Shown piece by piece: positions 11,807-20,133 of a stretch of 64,000 nt of DNA (position 1 is its first letter; each line of letters begins with the position of its first letter). The stretch spans positions 62,001 to 126,000 of the forward strand of contig CAWEWZ010000002.1 of NCBI GenBank assembly GCA_963812885.1, read 5' to 3'. The position numbers were made by a program, and so were the translations under genes. The stretch is from Bog-756 sp963812885. GTDB lineage: Bacteria; Actinomycetota; Acidimicrobiia; Acidimicrobiales; RAAP-2. The notes below the pieces were generated by a model that did no database searches, was not told where the DNA came from, and was given only the letters and a program-made list of their open reading frames with translations.

Positions 11807-12181
11807 CGACCGGCGGAGTCGTCGCCGAAGGTGCGGAAGAAACAGGTGCGGTGGCCGGTGTGGCACGCCCCGGCACCCTCCTGGTCGACCACCACCAGCA
11901 GCACGTCACCGTCGCAGTCGTAGCTGCACGCTCCTGACGTACTGGCGGTCGCCGGAGGTCTCGCCCTTGCACCAGTACTCGCGTCGGCTCCGGCTCCAGA
12001 ACCAGGTGCGGCCGGTCTCCAAGGTCTTCGTCAGGGACTCACGGTTCATCCAGGCCAGCATGAGCACGGCGGAATCGGAGGCATCCTGCACGATGGCCGG
12101 GACCAGGCCCTCGGCGTTGAAGGCGATCTGCTCGAGCTCGCTCTCGGTGAACGCGATCGGTGCCGCGGTGTAGGAGGTCAT
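11803..12181 (-). CDS. hisI: Phosphoribosyl-AMP cyclohydrolase (one frameshift)
   Basis: HisI hydrolyses phosphoribosyl-AMP in histidine synthesis. The main block reads GLVPAIVQDASDSAVLMLAW, MNRESLTKTLETGRTWFWSR and EYWCKGETSGDRQYV. A one-base shift near 11930 then gives the metal-binding segment SYDCDGDVLLVVVD and the zinc-binding GACHTGHRTCFFR, ending GDDSAGR with a TGA that overlaps the trpE start. About 126 residues, monofunctional, without a HisE domain. The ATG at 12181 is 17 bases after the co-chaperonin stop and has no obvious Shine-Dalgarno, so it probably depends on read-through from upstream translation. Confidence 0.93.
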
Positions 12182-12197
12182 GCCGGTGCCGCGGCGC

Positions 12198-12566
12198 TCA
12201 CAGGTAGAGCCCCGTGCCGCCGTCGATCCGGGTGGCCGCCACCGCGTGGATGTCCCGCTCGCGGAGGATGACGTACTCGTCGCCCTGGACCTCGACCTCG
12301 AAGCGGTCCTCGGGGTTGAACAGGACGGTGTCGCCGACCTTGACCGAGCGGACGTGGGGGCCGACCGCCACCGCCTGGGCCCAGGCCAGGCGCCGTGACA
12401 CCTGGGCGGTGGCCGGGATCAGGATCCCCGCCCTCGAGCGTCGCTCACCCTCGGCCTGGCCGACCTGGACCAGCACCCGGTCGGCCAGCACGGTGATGGC
12501 CAGCTTTTCGGGGTGGCCGTCGCCGTTTTGGCTGGTCGTCGGTACTTCTGGCGTCGTCGTAGCCAC
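12198..12566 (-). CDS. GroES-like co-chaperonin in the his operon
   Basis: A 122-residue Cpn10-type protein, complete. After a low-complexity N-terminus of about 25 residues come ITVLADRVLVQVGQAEGE, the mobile-loop equivalent RSRAGILIPATAQ with the hydrophobic ILI needed to dock on GroEL, and the barrel segment VGPHVRSVKVGDTVLF followed by GDEYVILRERDIHAV. Typical GroES is about 97 residues, so this is longer at the N-terminus and lacks the usual K(P)LxDR opening. No groEL is adjacent. It sits between hisF and hisI, with its own TAGCCT hexamer six bases before the GTG start, so it can be transcribed independently and could drive hisI-trpE-ygfZ. Its client or partner is unknown. Confidence 0.85.
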   Translation of the reverse strand: MATTTPEVPTTSQNGDGHPEKLAITVLADRVLVQVGQAEGERRSRAGILIPATAQVSRRLAWAQAVAVGPHVRSVKVGDTVLFNPEDRFEVEVQGDEYVILRERDIHAVAATRIDGGTGLYL

Positions 12567-12572
12567 GACAGA

Positions 12573-12578
12573 AGGCTA
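12573..12578 (-). promoter_or_regulatory. Putative -10 hexamer TAGCCT for the co-chaperonin gene
   Basis: TAGCCT on the minus strand ends six bases before the GTG at 12566, inside the 53-base hisF-groES gap. The spacing predicts a leaderless mRNA and an internal promoter in the his operon. Confidence 0.5.
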
Positions 12579-12619
12579 TCGCAGGGGCGGGACCGCCCAA
12601 GCGGCTCCCGGCTCGGCCC

Positions 12620-13399
12620 TCAGGCCGGCCGCACCGCCACCCCGGCCGCCTGGAGGTGCCGCTTGGCCTCGGCCACCGTGAACTCACCGAGGTGGAAGAT
12701 CGACGCGGCCAGCACCGCTTCGGCCCGACCCTCCACCGCGCCCTCGACCAGATGGTCGAGGGTGCCGACCCCTCCCGACGCGATCACCGGGACCGAGCAC
12801 TCCTCGGCCACCGCCCGGGTCAGCTCGAGGTCGAACCCGTCCCTGGTCCCGTCGCGGTCCATGGAGGTGAGGAGGATCTCCCCGGCCCCGGTGGCCGCCG
12901 ACCGTCGGCACCATTCGAGGGCGTCGAGACCGGTCGGGGTGCGGCCGCCGTGGGTGAACACCTCCCAGGCGGCCTTTGCCTCCACGGCCTGGCCCGGGCG
13001 ACGGCGGGCGTCGACGGCGACCACCACGCACTGGCTCCCGAACTCGTCGGCCAGCTCGGCGATCAGCTCGGGCCGGTCGACGGCGGCCGTGTTGACCCCG
13101 ACCTTGTCGGCCCCGGCCCGCAGGAGCAGCCGGGCATCGTCGACGGACCGGATCCCCCCACCCACGGTGAAGGGGATGAACACCGCCTCCGCGGTGCGGG
13201 ACACCACGTCCACCATGGTCCGGCGGTGGTCCGACGAGGCGGTGATGTCGAGGAAGACCAGCTCGTCGGCGCCCTGCCTGTCGTACCGGGCGGCCAACTC
13301 GACCGGGTCGCCGGCGTCGAAGAGGTCGGTGAACTGCACGCCCTTGACCACCCGGCCGGCGTCCACGTCGAGGCAGGGGATCACCCGGACGGTGCGCAT
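12620..13399 (-). CDS. hisF: Imidazole glycerol phosphate synthase, cyclase subunit
   Basis: HisF uses ammonia delivered by HisH to convert PRFAR into imidazole glycerol phosphate and AICAR. Complete, 259 residues. The two catalytic aspartates are in VIPCLDVDAGRVVKGV and VVVAVDARR; phosphate-binding loops are FTVGGGIRSVDDAR and VIASGGVGTLDHLVEG. The ATG at 13399 lies within the end of hisA, with GGAAGGGG upstream inside hisA as ribosome-binding site. One of the few genes of this operon read without any frame break. Confidence 0.96.
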   Translation of the reverse strand: MRTVRVIPCLDVDAGRVVKGVQFTDLFDAGDPVELAARYDRQGADELVFLDITASSDHRRTMVDVVSRTAEAVFIPFTVGGGIRSVDDARLLLRAGADKVGVNTAAVDRPELIAELADEFGSQCVVVAVDARRRPGQAVEAKAAWEVFTHGGRTPTGLDALEWCRRSAATGAGEILLTSMDRDGTRDGFDLELTRAVAEECSVPVIASGGVGTLDHLVEGAVEGRAEAVLAASIFHLGEFTVAEAKRHLQAAGVAVRPA

Positions 13400-14151
13400 G
13401 CGGCCACCCCTTCCTCGACCGTCATCCGACCGTCGACCAGCGCCCGGCCGCTGATCGACCCCGGCCAGCCGGCGGATCCCCGTCCCGGGCCGCCGCACCG
13501 CCAGAGCCGGCCAGCTCCTCGACGTCGGCGGCCGTGGCCACCCCGCCCGAGGCGATCACCGGGATCGTCCGTCGACGCCAGCACCTGGCGCAGGCCGTCG
13601 ACGTCGGGACCGCCCAGCATCCCGTCGCGCTCGATGGCGGTGACGACCACCGCGGCCACACCGGCACCCTCGAGATCGTGCGAGGAGCTCGACCACGGTG
13701 CGCCCGCTCCCCTCCTCCCAGCCCCGGACGGCCACCTCGGTGCCGCCCGTCGGCGCCCAGCCGGTAGTCGATCCCGACGGCCACCTGGCCGGGGAAGGCG
13801 GCGGCCAGGTGGCGGGCCAGCCCGGGATCGTCGAGGGCCATGGTGCCGAGCACCACCCGGCGCACCCCACCGGCCAGCAGCTGGCGGACGTCCTCCTCGG
13901 TACGCACGCCCCCACCCGACTGGACCGGGACGCGGGACGGCGGCGGCGATGGCCAGCACCGTCGGGCGGTTGACGGGCCCGCCACCCCGCGCCGCGTCGA
14001 GATCGACCACGTGCAACCACCGGGCACCGGCGTCGACGAACCGGCGGGCCAGCGCCACGGGGTCCCCGTAGTCGGACTGGCGGTCGAAGTCGCCCTGGAC
14101 GAGGCGCACGGCACCCCCGTCGCGGATGTCGACGGCCGGGTAGAGGTCCAT
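13381..14151 (-). CDS. hisA: ProFAR isomerase HisA (several frameshifts)
   Basis: HisA isomerises ProFAR to PRFAR. The N-terminal catalytic aspartate is in LYPAVDIRDGGAVRL, then DPVALARRFVDAGARWLHVV. Later frames supply VQSGGGVRTEEDVRQLLAGG, VVLGTMALDDPGLARHLA, VAVGIDYRLG (second catalytic aspartate), VVVTAIERDGMLGGPDVDGL, PVIASGGVATAADVEEL and the end GRALVDGRMTVEEGVA. At least four single-base shifts are required. Some actinobacteria use this enzyme also as PriA, replacing TrpF, but trpF is present here, so a single function is likelier. The start overlaps the hisH stop (ATGA) and the end overlaps hisF by 19 bases. Confidence 0.9.
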   Translation of the reverse strand: MDLYPAVDIRDGGAVRLVQGDFDRQSDYGDPVALARRFVDAGARWLHVVDLDAARGGGPVNRPTVLAIAAAVPRPGPVGWGRAYRGGRPPAAGRWGAPGGARHHGPRRSRAGPPPGRRLPRPGGRRDRLPAGRRRAAPRWPSGAGRRGAGAPWSSSSHDLEGAGVAAVVVTAIERDGMLGGPDVDGLRQVLASTDDPGDRLGRGGHGRRRRGAGRLWRCGGPGRGSAGWPGSISGRALVDGRMTVEEGVAACAPSG

Positions 14152-14828
14152 CACGCCGGTCGGGCGGCCACGGCCCGGACGTAGTTGGCCAGGATGCCCA
14201 GGCCCACGGCTCCGGACTTCTCGGGGTGGAACTGGGTGCCCCAGACCGGGCCTCGCTCGGCCGAGGCGGTGACCGGGCCGCCGTAGTCGCAGGTCGACGA
14301 GGTGTCGGCGGTCCGCTCGGGAGCGTACGAATGGACGAAGTACACCCACGCCGGCATCGGGACGCCGTCCAGGAGGCCGCCGGTGGGGGCGTCGGTGGTG
14401 TCGAGCACGTTCCACTGCATCTGGGGCCGCTTGACGCCGTCGGGGAGCCGTCTCACCGTCCCGGGCAGCACGCCGAGCCCCGCGTCGGCCGGTGACTCGT
14501 CGGACCCCTCGTACAGCAGCTGGAAACCCACGCAGATCCCGAGGAAGGGGACACCCCGTTCGACGGCGGCGAGCGCCGCCTTGTCCAGGCCGCTGGCCCG
14601 CAGCGCCTGCGCGCACCGGCCGAACGAGCCCACGCCGGGAAGGACCACGCCGGAGGCCTCGGCGGCGCGGTCGGGGTCGTCGACCAGGGCAGCGTCGGCC
14701 CCGAGGTGCTGGAGCGCCTTCTCGGCCGAACGCAGGTTGCCGATGCCGTAGTCGAGGACCGCGATCACCGGTCGGGGCCGGGGCGGCGGCCGAGCGCCTG
14801 GCCGCGGGTCCGACGCCGGCGCCATCAC
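14151..14828 (-). CDS. hisH: Imidazole glycerol phosphate synthase, glutaminase subunit
   Basis: HisH hydrolyses glutamine and passes ammonia to HisF. Complete, about 225 residues. The N-terminal extension of about 20 residues is proline- and arginine-rich; the core begins VIAVLDYGIGNLRSAEKAL. The catalytic triad is the cysteine in FLGICVGFQLLYEGS and the histidine and glutamate in TQFHPEKSGAVG. VVLPGVGSFG is the oxyanion region. The start at 14828 overlaps the hisB stop (a second ATG at 14825 is equally possible) and the stop overlaps the hisA start. Confidence 0.96.
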   Translation of the reverse strand: MMAPASDPRPGARPPPRPRPVIAVLDYGIGNLRSAEKALQHLGADAALVDDPDRAAEASGVVLPGVGSFGRCAQALRASGLDKAALAAVERGVPFLGICVGFQLLYEGSDESPADAGLGVLPGTVRRLPDGVKRPQMQWNVLDTTDAPTGGLLDGVPMPAWVYFVHSYAPERTADTSSTCDYGGPVTASAERGPVWGTQFHPEKSGAVGLGILANYVRAVAARPA

Positions 14829-15443
14829 AGGGTCCCCTTGGTGGACGGGATCCCGCCACCCTCCATCCGCACCGCGTCCCGCAGGGCCCGGGCCACTCCC
14901 TTGAACGACGCCTCGATGATGTGATGGGTGTTCTTGCCGGTCCGGAGGCGGACGTGGAGGGTCATCCCGGACGAGGTGGCGAACGCCCGCCAGAATTCCT
15001 CGGCCAGCTGGGGGTCGAACGGGGGCGTGCCCAGGGCGATGGTGTCGGGGGCGAACTCGATGTCGTAGGTGAGGAACGGCCGGCCCGAAAGGTCGAGCGC
15101 CACCTCCACCAGGGCCTCGTCGAGGGGAACGGCGACCGAGCCGAACCGGCGGATCCCGGCTTTGTCCCCGAGGGCCGCGGCCAGCACCTCACCGATGGTG
15201 ATGCCCACGTCCTCGACCGTGTGGTGGGCGTCGACCTCGAGATCGCCGCGGGCGGTCACCTCGAGATCGAACCCCCCGTGCCGGCCCAGCTGACTGACCA
15301 TGTGGTCGAAGAAGGGCAGACCGGTGGAGACCTCGGTGGTACCCGGTGCCGTCGACGTCGATGGCCACGTCGATCGACGTCTCCTTGGTCGACCGGTGGA
15401 TCTCGGCGGTGCGGTGCGCGGTTGGGGTGATCAGATCGCTCAT
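14825..15443 (-). CDS. hisB: Imidazoleglycerol-phosphate dehydratase (one frameshift)
   Basis: Monofunctional HisB removes water from imidazole glycerol phosphate; it is a metal enzyme with many histidine ligands. The N-terminus reads HRTAEIHRSTKETSIDVAID; a single extra base near 15345 moves the frame, after which PFFDHMVSQLGRHGGFDL, VDAHHTVEDVGITIGE, GRPFLTYDIEF and GKNTHHIIEASFKGVARAL follow, covering the histidine motifs. About 206 residues without the phosphatase domain of enterobacteria. The ATG at 15443 overlaps the hisC stop. Confidence 0.95.
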
Positions 15444-16561
15444 CGGAGGCTTTCGGTCAGTGCGGCCAGGAACCGGTCGTTCTCCGCCGGCAGCCCGACG
15501 GTGACCCGCAGGCAACCGGCCAGGCCCGGCCACTCGGAACAGTCTCGCACGAGGACGGAGGCGTCGAGGAGGTCGGACCAGACCTCCCGTGCCCTCCTGG
15601 CCGTAGGCCGGAAGAGGATGAAGTTGGCGTCCGACGGCCAGCTCTCGACGGGTAGCTCGGCCAGGGTGGCGGCGATGCGGCCCCGCTCCTCGTTGAGCAT
15701 GGACACCCGGGCCTCCATCTCGTCCACGAACTGCAGGGCCAGGCGGCCGGCCAGCTGCTTGGCCGCGTCGAGGTGGTAGGGCAGCACCACCAGCTCGCAG
15801 GCGTCGACCACCGCCGGCGCGCCGATCAGGTACCCGAGCCGCAATCCGGCCATGGCCCACGTCTTCGAGAAGGTACGGACCACCACCAGGCGTTCGGAGC
15901 CGGGCGCGCCGCGCTCGACCAGGTCCAGCGCCGACGAACCGGCGAACTGCCCGTAGGCCTCGTCCACCACCACCAGGCCCGGGGCGATCGCCGCCACCGC
16001 CTCGATCTGCTCGATCGGGTCGGCCCGGCCGGTCGGATTGTTGGGCGAGCACAGGAAGGTGATCACCGGCCGGTGGCCCTCGAGGACCCGTTCCACCTCG
16101 TCGAGGTCGAGGAGGAAGTCGTCGGTCCGGACCCCGGCCGCCACCGTGGTGCCGGTGATGTGGGCGATGTGGCGGTGAAGGGTGTAGGTGGGTTCGAAGA
16201 GGGCCACCGACCGGCCGGGTCCGCCGTAGGCCAGGAGCAGCGACTGGAGGACCTCGTTGGAACCGTTGGCACAGAAGATGCGCTCGGGGCCGACGCCGTG
16301 GCTGTCGGCCAACGCCCGCCGGAGGGCGGTCGCCTCGCGGTCCGGGTACCGGTTGAAGTCGACGCCCTCCAACCCGGCCCGGAAGGCCTCGAGCCACACC
16401 GGCGGTGGGGGGAGCGGCGACTCGTTGGTGTTGAGCCGGACGTCCACGTCGACCTGCGCCGAGTGGTAGCCGGCCAGGGCGACCAGGTCGGGGCGGACCG
16501 CGGGCAGCGGCGCCCCCTCCTGACCGGAGCCCTCGGCGGGGCGCGGTGCTACCGCGGCCAT
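15440..16561 (-). CDS. hisC: Histidinol-phosphate aminotransferase
   Basis: A PLP-dependent class I/II aminotransferase that makes histidinol phosphate. Complete at 373 residues. Landmarks are LNTNESPLPPPP, RYPDREATALRRALA, the PLP-phosphate region CANGSNEVLQSLLLAYG, ITFLCSPNNPTGRADP, VVVDEAYGQFAG and the Schiff-base lysine in VRTFSKTWAMAGLRLGYL. The N-terminal 20 residues (PRPAEGSGQEGAPLP) are a low-complexity extension. The first 13 bases overlap the end of hisD; the stop overlaps the hisB start. Confidence 0.96.
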   Translation of the reverse strand: MAAVAPRPAEGSGQEGAPLPAVRPDLVALAGYHSAQVDVDVRLNTNESPLPPPPVWLEAFRAGLEGVDFNRYPDREATALRRALADSHGVGPERIFCANGSNEVLQSLLLAYGGPGRSVALFEPTYTLHRHIAHITGTTVAAGVRTDDFLLDLDEVERVLEGHRPVITFLCSPNNPTGRADPIEQIEAVAAIAPGLVVVDEAYGQFAGSSALDLVERGAPGSERLVVVRTFSKTWAMAGLRLGYLIGAPAVVDACELVVLPYHLDAAKQLAGRLALQFVDEMEARVSMLNEERGRIAATLAELPVESWPSDANFILFRPTARRAREVWSDLLDASVLVRDCSEWPGLAGCLRVTVGLPAENDRFLAALTESLR

Positions 16562-17851
16562 CGCAGGCGCACCGATTCGGCATGGGCGGCGAGGCCCTCG
16601 GTCTGGGCCAGCGTCACCACATGGGGGCCCAGCACCTCGAGTGCCTTCTCGCTGACGGTCACGGCGTGGATGTGGCGCCGGAAGTCGTCCACCCGGAGCG
16701 CGCTGGCGAACCGGGCCGTCCGGTTGGTGGGAAGCACGTGGTTGGGTCCGGCCAGGTAGTCGCCCACGCTGGCCGGCGAGTTCGCACCGAGGAAGACGGC
16801 TCCGGCCGAGGTGATCAGCGGCAGCAGCGACTCGGCCCCGTCCAGCATGATCTCCAGGTGCTCGGGGGCCACGACGTTGGCCACGGCACAGGCCTGGGCG
16901 GCATCGTCGACCAGGACCACGAAGCCGCCGGCATCCAGTGTGGCCTCGAGGTCGCCCCGGCGCGGCGACCGGGCGACCATGCCGGCCACCTCGGCGGTCA
17001 CCGCCTCGGCCACCTCCTCGGACCAGGTCAGCAGCCAGGCCAGCCCGTCGGGACCGTGCTCGGCCTGGACCACCAGATCGATAGCGGCCAGGTCAGGGGG
17101 CGTTTCCGGCCCGGCGATCACCACCACCTCGGAGGGCCCGGCGAAGGCCGAGGCCACCCCGACCACGCCGGACACCTGGCGCTTGGCCTCGGCCACGTAG
17201 CGATTGCCGGGGCCGACGATCACGTCGACGGCTCCGATCGACTCCGTGCCGTAGGCCATGGCCGCGATGGCCTGGGCCCCACCTACCCGGTAGACCTCGT
17301 CCACCCCGGCGACCGCGGCGGCGGCCAGGGTGGCGTCGTCGACCCGGCCGTCCGGCCCGGGTGGCACGCACAGGACGATCTCGTCGACCCCGGCCACCTG
17401 CGCGGGGACCGCGCACATCAGGACCGTTGACGGATAGCGGGCCCGGCCGCCGGGCGCGTAGCACCCGGCACGCGCCACCGGCCGCACCAGATGCCGCACC
17501 TCGATGCCCCCGGCTTCGAAGTCGTCGGTCGACGGGTCACCCGCCTCGTGGGCGTGATAGGCGAGGATGCGGTCGTGGGCGACGTCGAGGGCATCCTGGA
17601 GCTCGCCGGGCACACGACGGAGGGCGGACTGGATCTCCTCCGCCGGGAACCCGCAAGTCGTCGATTTGCAGCCCGTCGAACCGCTCGGTGAGCCGGCGGA
17701 GGGCGGCGTCACCGTCGCCGCGTACCTCGCTCAGGATGGCGGCCACCTCGCCCGCGCACCGGTCGCCGTCGTCCGCGGGACGCGGGAGCGCGCCTTCGAG
17801 TGCCCGTCGATCGCCGGAGAAGCCACGGAGATCGAGCCGACGGAGAGCCAT
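16549..17851 (-). CDS. hisD: Histidinol dehydrogenase (one frameshift)
   Basis: HisD oxidises histidinol to histidine through two NAD-dependent steps and binds zinc. The first 65 residues (ALRRLDLRGFSGDRRALEGA) are in one frame; near 17660 the frame moves and the rest follows: RHLVRPVARAGCYAPGGRA, VDEVYRVGGAQAIAAMAYGT, DVIVGPGNRYVAEAKRQV, LVVQAEHGPDGLAWLL, VAPEHLEIMLDGAESLL and GPNHVLPTNRTARF. About 434 residues, the usual size. It leads the his chain. A TAGCAT hexamer nine bases before the ATG suggests the operon transcript is leaderless or nearly so; no his leader peptide or T-box is visible. Confidence 0.95.
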
Positions 17852-17860
17852 AGCCCGTCG

Positions 17861-17866
17861 ATGCTA
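17861..17866 (-). promoter_or_regulatory. Putative -10 hexamer TAGCAT for the his operon
   Basis: TAGCAT on the minus strand ends nine bases before the hisD ATG at 17851. The 62-base gap to the divergent small gene leaves no space for an attenuator. Confidence 0.5.
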
Positions 17867-17913
17867 CCGGACCGCCACCGCTCGGCCGGCCCGAGCGGTG
17901 CCATGATCATCCG

Positions 17914-18117
17914 ATGCCCGCCCGCCCCGCAGAACTCTCGTCGCTCGCCACCGCTCTCGATGAGCTGACCCGCCGGGTCACCGCCCACGCCGATGCCGCC
18001 GACGTGGCCGAGGACGAGGAGACGGCGAGGGAGCTGTTCGCCATCGAACGCGCTTTGGCCAGCGCCAACCGGCGCCTCACCAGATTGGCGTCGACGTTGA
18101 GCCGCAGACCGCAGTGA
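17914..18117 (+). CDS. Small conserved-looking protein of 67 residues, function unknown
   Basis: Predicted mostly alpha-helical and charged: ELSSLATALDELTRRVTAHA, then DVAEDEETARELFAIERAL and NRRLTRLASTLSRRP. No cysteines, membrane segment or export signal. The reading frame has codon usage like its neighbours and is divergent from hisD, with the strong hairpin at 18168-18195 just beyond its stop, which supports a real transcription unit. The ATG at 17914 follows CATGAT six bases earlier, a near match to the local -10 pattern. I do not recognise the family. Confidence 0.65.
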   Translation: MPARPAELSSLATALDELTRRVTAHADAADVAEDEETARELFAIERALASANRRLTRLASTLSRRPQ

Positions 18118-18167
18118 TCCAGCGTCGGCCGGAGGCCCTGACCGACCCGGACCTGGGCGCGGACGCG

Positions 18168-18195
18168 GCGAAGGCACCCCGAAGGGTGCCTTCGC
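18168..18195. terminator. Strong bidirectional terminator-like hairpin
   Basis: A perfect 12-base stem (GCGAAGGCACCC / GGGTGCCTTCGC) with a CGAA tetraloop lies between the converging small gene (+) and nth (-). No T-run follows on either side, as is common for actinobacterial terminators. Confidence 0.75.
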
Positions 18196-18372
18196 GCGAG
18201 CGGGTCGGGCGGCGGATCCCGAACACCGCTCTGCGGAACCAGTTGGCGGGAACCGGTTCCGAGGTCTCTAGACCATCACGTTTTTTGACCGAATTCCAGT
18301 CGAGCACCACGGAATTCTTCCCCGTGTGGCGGAAGGAGCGACGTATCGCGGGCAAAGTTCCAGCTCGGGCGG
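18196..18372. other. Non-coding stretch between the hairpin and the nth stop, unusually AT-rich locally
   Basis: This stretch contains a run of six T at about 18279 and two GAATTC sites 21 bases apart, and is less GC-rich than its surroundings. I see no supported gene. It may be the 3' untranslated region of nth, or a remnant of longer coding sequence, because an open frame reads on through it from nth after the frameshift. Confidence 0.4.
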
Positions 18373-19109
18373 TTACTTTGCCCTCGAACGGCCGCCGGAG
18401 CTCGACCGCGATCTCCTCCCGGTCGGGCCGGTGCTCCCCGCCCTCGGCGTCGGGTTGGCCCAGGGTGCGGAGGGGCAGAAATCCGACGAGCAGGCAGCGG
18501 TCGCAATGGGGCGACCGAGCCGTGCACACCGCCCGTCCGTGGAGGATCAGGCGGAGGCTGAAGGCTCCCCGCCGGGCGGCCGGCACCATGGTGTTCAGCG
18601 CCATCTCGACCTTCACCGGGTCGGTCTCCTCGGTGAGTCCCAACCGGCCTGACAGGCGTTGGACATGGGTGTCGACGGGCAGTCCCGGCAGACCGAAGGC
18701 CACGCTCCTCACCACATTGGCCGTCTTCCGTCCGACACCGGGCAGGGTGACCAGATCGGCCATGGCCGACGGCACCTGTCCGTCGAAGCGTTCGACGAGT
18801 CCCTCGGCCATACCCAACAGGTTGCGGGTCTTGGCCCGGAAGAAGCCGGTCGACCGGATCAGCTCCTCGACATCGGACAGCGTCGGCCGAGGCCATCGAC
18901 CGCGCATCGGGGTAGCGGGCGAACAGCGCCGGGGTGGTGAGGTTGACCCGCGCGTCGGTGCACTGGGCCGACAGGATGGTCGCCACCAGCAGTTGGAACG
19001 CGTCCTTGTGGTCGAGGGCGCACAGGGTCTGGGCCGACCCCGGGTAGAGGACGGACAGTCGTTGGTCGGTGACCCGGGCCCGGCCTGCCGGGGTGCGCGG
19101 TCGGGCCAT
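18373..19109 (-). CDS. nth: Endonuclease III, DNA glycosylase/AP lyase (two frameshifts)
   Basis: Nth excises oxidised pyrimidines and cleaves at abasic sites. The start MARPRTPAGRARVTDQR leads into FQLLVATILSAQCTDARVN; a frame change near 18890 gives STGFFRAKTRNLLGMAEGLV. The helix-hairpin-helix is VTLPGVGRKTANVV with the catalytic lysine, and the catalytic aspartate is in LPVDTHVQRLSGRLGL. Three cluster cysteines are in CTARSPHCDRC. The fourth is missing in that frame, but a one-base shift near 18477 restores DFCPSAPWANP and a TAA stop at 18373, so the [4Fe-4S] cluster is probably intact. It diverges from mshD with overlapping promoters. Confidence 0.92.
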
Positions 19110-19116
19110 CGGCCAG

Positions 19117-19132
19117 AGACTAGCGATAGCGT
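19117..19132. promoter_or_regulatory. Back-to-back leaderless promoters of nth and mshD
   Basis: TAGTCT (minus, 19117-19122) ends seven bases before the nth ATG; TAGCGT (plus, 19127-19132) ends seven bases before the mshD ATG. The two starts are only 30 bases apart, so the two -35 regions must lie inside the opposing genes. Confidence 0.55.
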
Positions 19133-19139
19133 CATCGGC

Positions 19140-20085
19140 ATGGAGGGGCCCGAACTGTCCGTGGTGTCGGTGCCCGATCCAGAGCTGGTCAAGGAGATCA
19201 CCGCGCTGCTCGACCGGGTGGGACGGTCGAGCGGCCATGCCGCAGTGAGTGAGCACAAACGAACGGCGACGGTACGCGCCGTCGACGGGAGCGCATCCGG
19301 CGGCGCCTCACCCCGTCTGGTGGCCGGGATCGTGGCCCGGTCGGCCGGCGGGCCCGAGGTCGTCGGCTACGCGCCGGTGGTCGGCGAGCCCCGGACGCGC
19401 CAGTACGCCGTCGAGGTAGCGGTCGATCCCAACGCCGGTGGTGGGATGCTGGCCGACGCGCTGATCGACGCCGCCGTCGGAGTCGTCGTCCGAAGCGGGG
19501 GCGGAACCCTCCGGCTGTGGACGGCCAGGGCCTCGGGGGCCGACGATGATCGGGCGGAGGCCCACGGGTTCGGGGTGGAGCGCAGCCTGATCCAGATGCG
19601 CTGCCCGCTCCCCCTGCCCGAGCGGCCGACGGGGCCCGGCCATCAGGACCCGTCCGTTCCGGCCCGGGGTCGACGAGGAGGCATGGCTCGAGGCCAACAA
19701 CCGTGCCTTCGCGTCCCATCCCGAGCAGGGCCACTGGGACCTGGCCACCTTGGCCGAGCGCGAGCAGGAGCCATGGTTCGACCCGGAGGGATTCCTCGTC
19801 CTCGAAGAGGATGGCCGGGTGGCCGGCTCGTGCTGGACGAAGATCCACGCCGACTCGAGCCCGCCGATGGGTGAGATCTACGTCATCGGGGTGGACCCCG
19901 AATTCCACGGGCGGGGCTGGGGACGGGCCCTGACCGAGGCCGGCCTCGACTGGTTGGCCGGTCAGGGACTGACCGTGGGCATGCTCTACGTCGACGCCGG
20001 CAATGTCGCCGCCGTGTCCCTGTACCGGTCGATGGGGTTCGTCGACGATCACGTCGACCGGGCCTACGTCGGCACCTTCGGCTGA
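19140..20085 (+). CDS. mshD: Mycothiol synthase (one frameshift)
   Basis: MshD acetylates the cysteine of Cys-GlcN-Ins to complete mycothiol, the actinobacterial redox thiol. It consists of two GNAT domains. The N-terminal domain has VVGYAPVVGEPRTRQYAVEV; after a frame change near 19645 comes the diagnostic WLEANNRAFASHPEQGHWDL, then EPWFDPEGFLVLEEDGRVAG, the acetyl-CoA loop VIGVDPEFHGRGWGRALTEA and LYVDAGNVAAVSLYRSMGF. About 315 residues, normal for the family. The gene is the strongest single marker that the organism is an actinobacterium. The ATG at 19140 is set by the TAGCGT hexamer seven bases upstream. Confidence 0.93.
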
Positions 20086-20109
20086 AGGGCCGGCCCGACC
20101 GGCTTTGCA

Positions 20110-20126
20110 TCGACCCGCAGGGTCGA
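20110..20126. terminator. Hairpin between mshD and the VIT-type gene
   Basis: TCGACCC and GGGTCGA form a perfect seven-base stem with a GCA loop, between two converging genes whose stops are 48 bases apart. No T-run follows. Confidence 0.45.
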
Positions 20127-20133
20127 CCCGGGG

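Noticed and set aside
17852..17913. Histidine attenuator or leader peptide before hisD
   Set aside because: Only 62 bases separate hisD from the divergent gene and the -10 hexamer lies nine bases before the ATG, leaving no leader.
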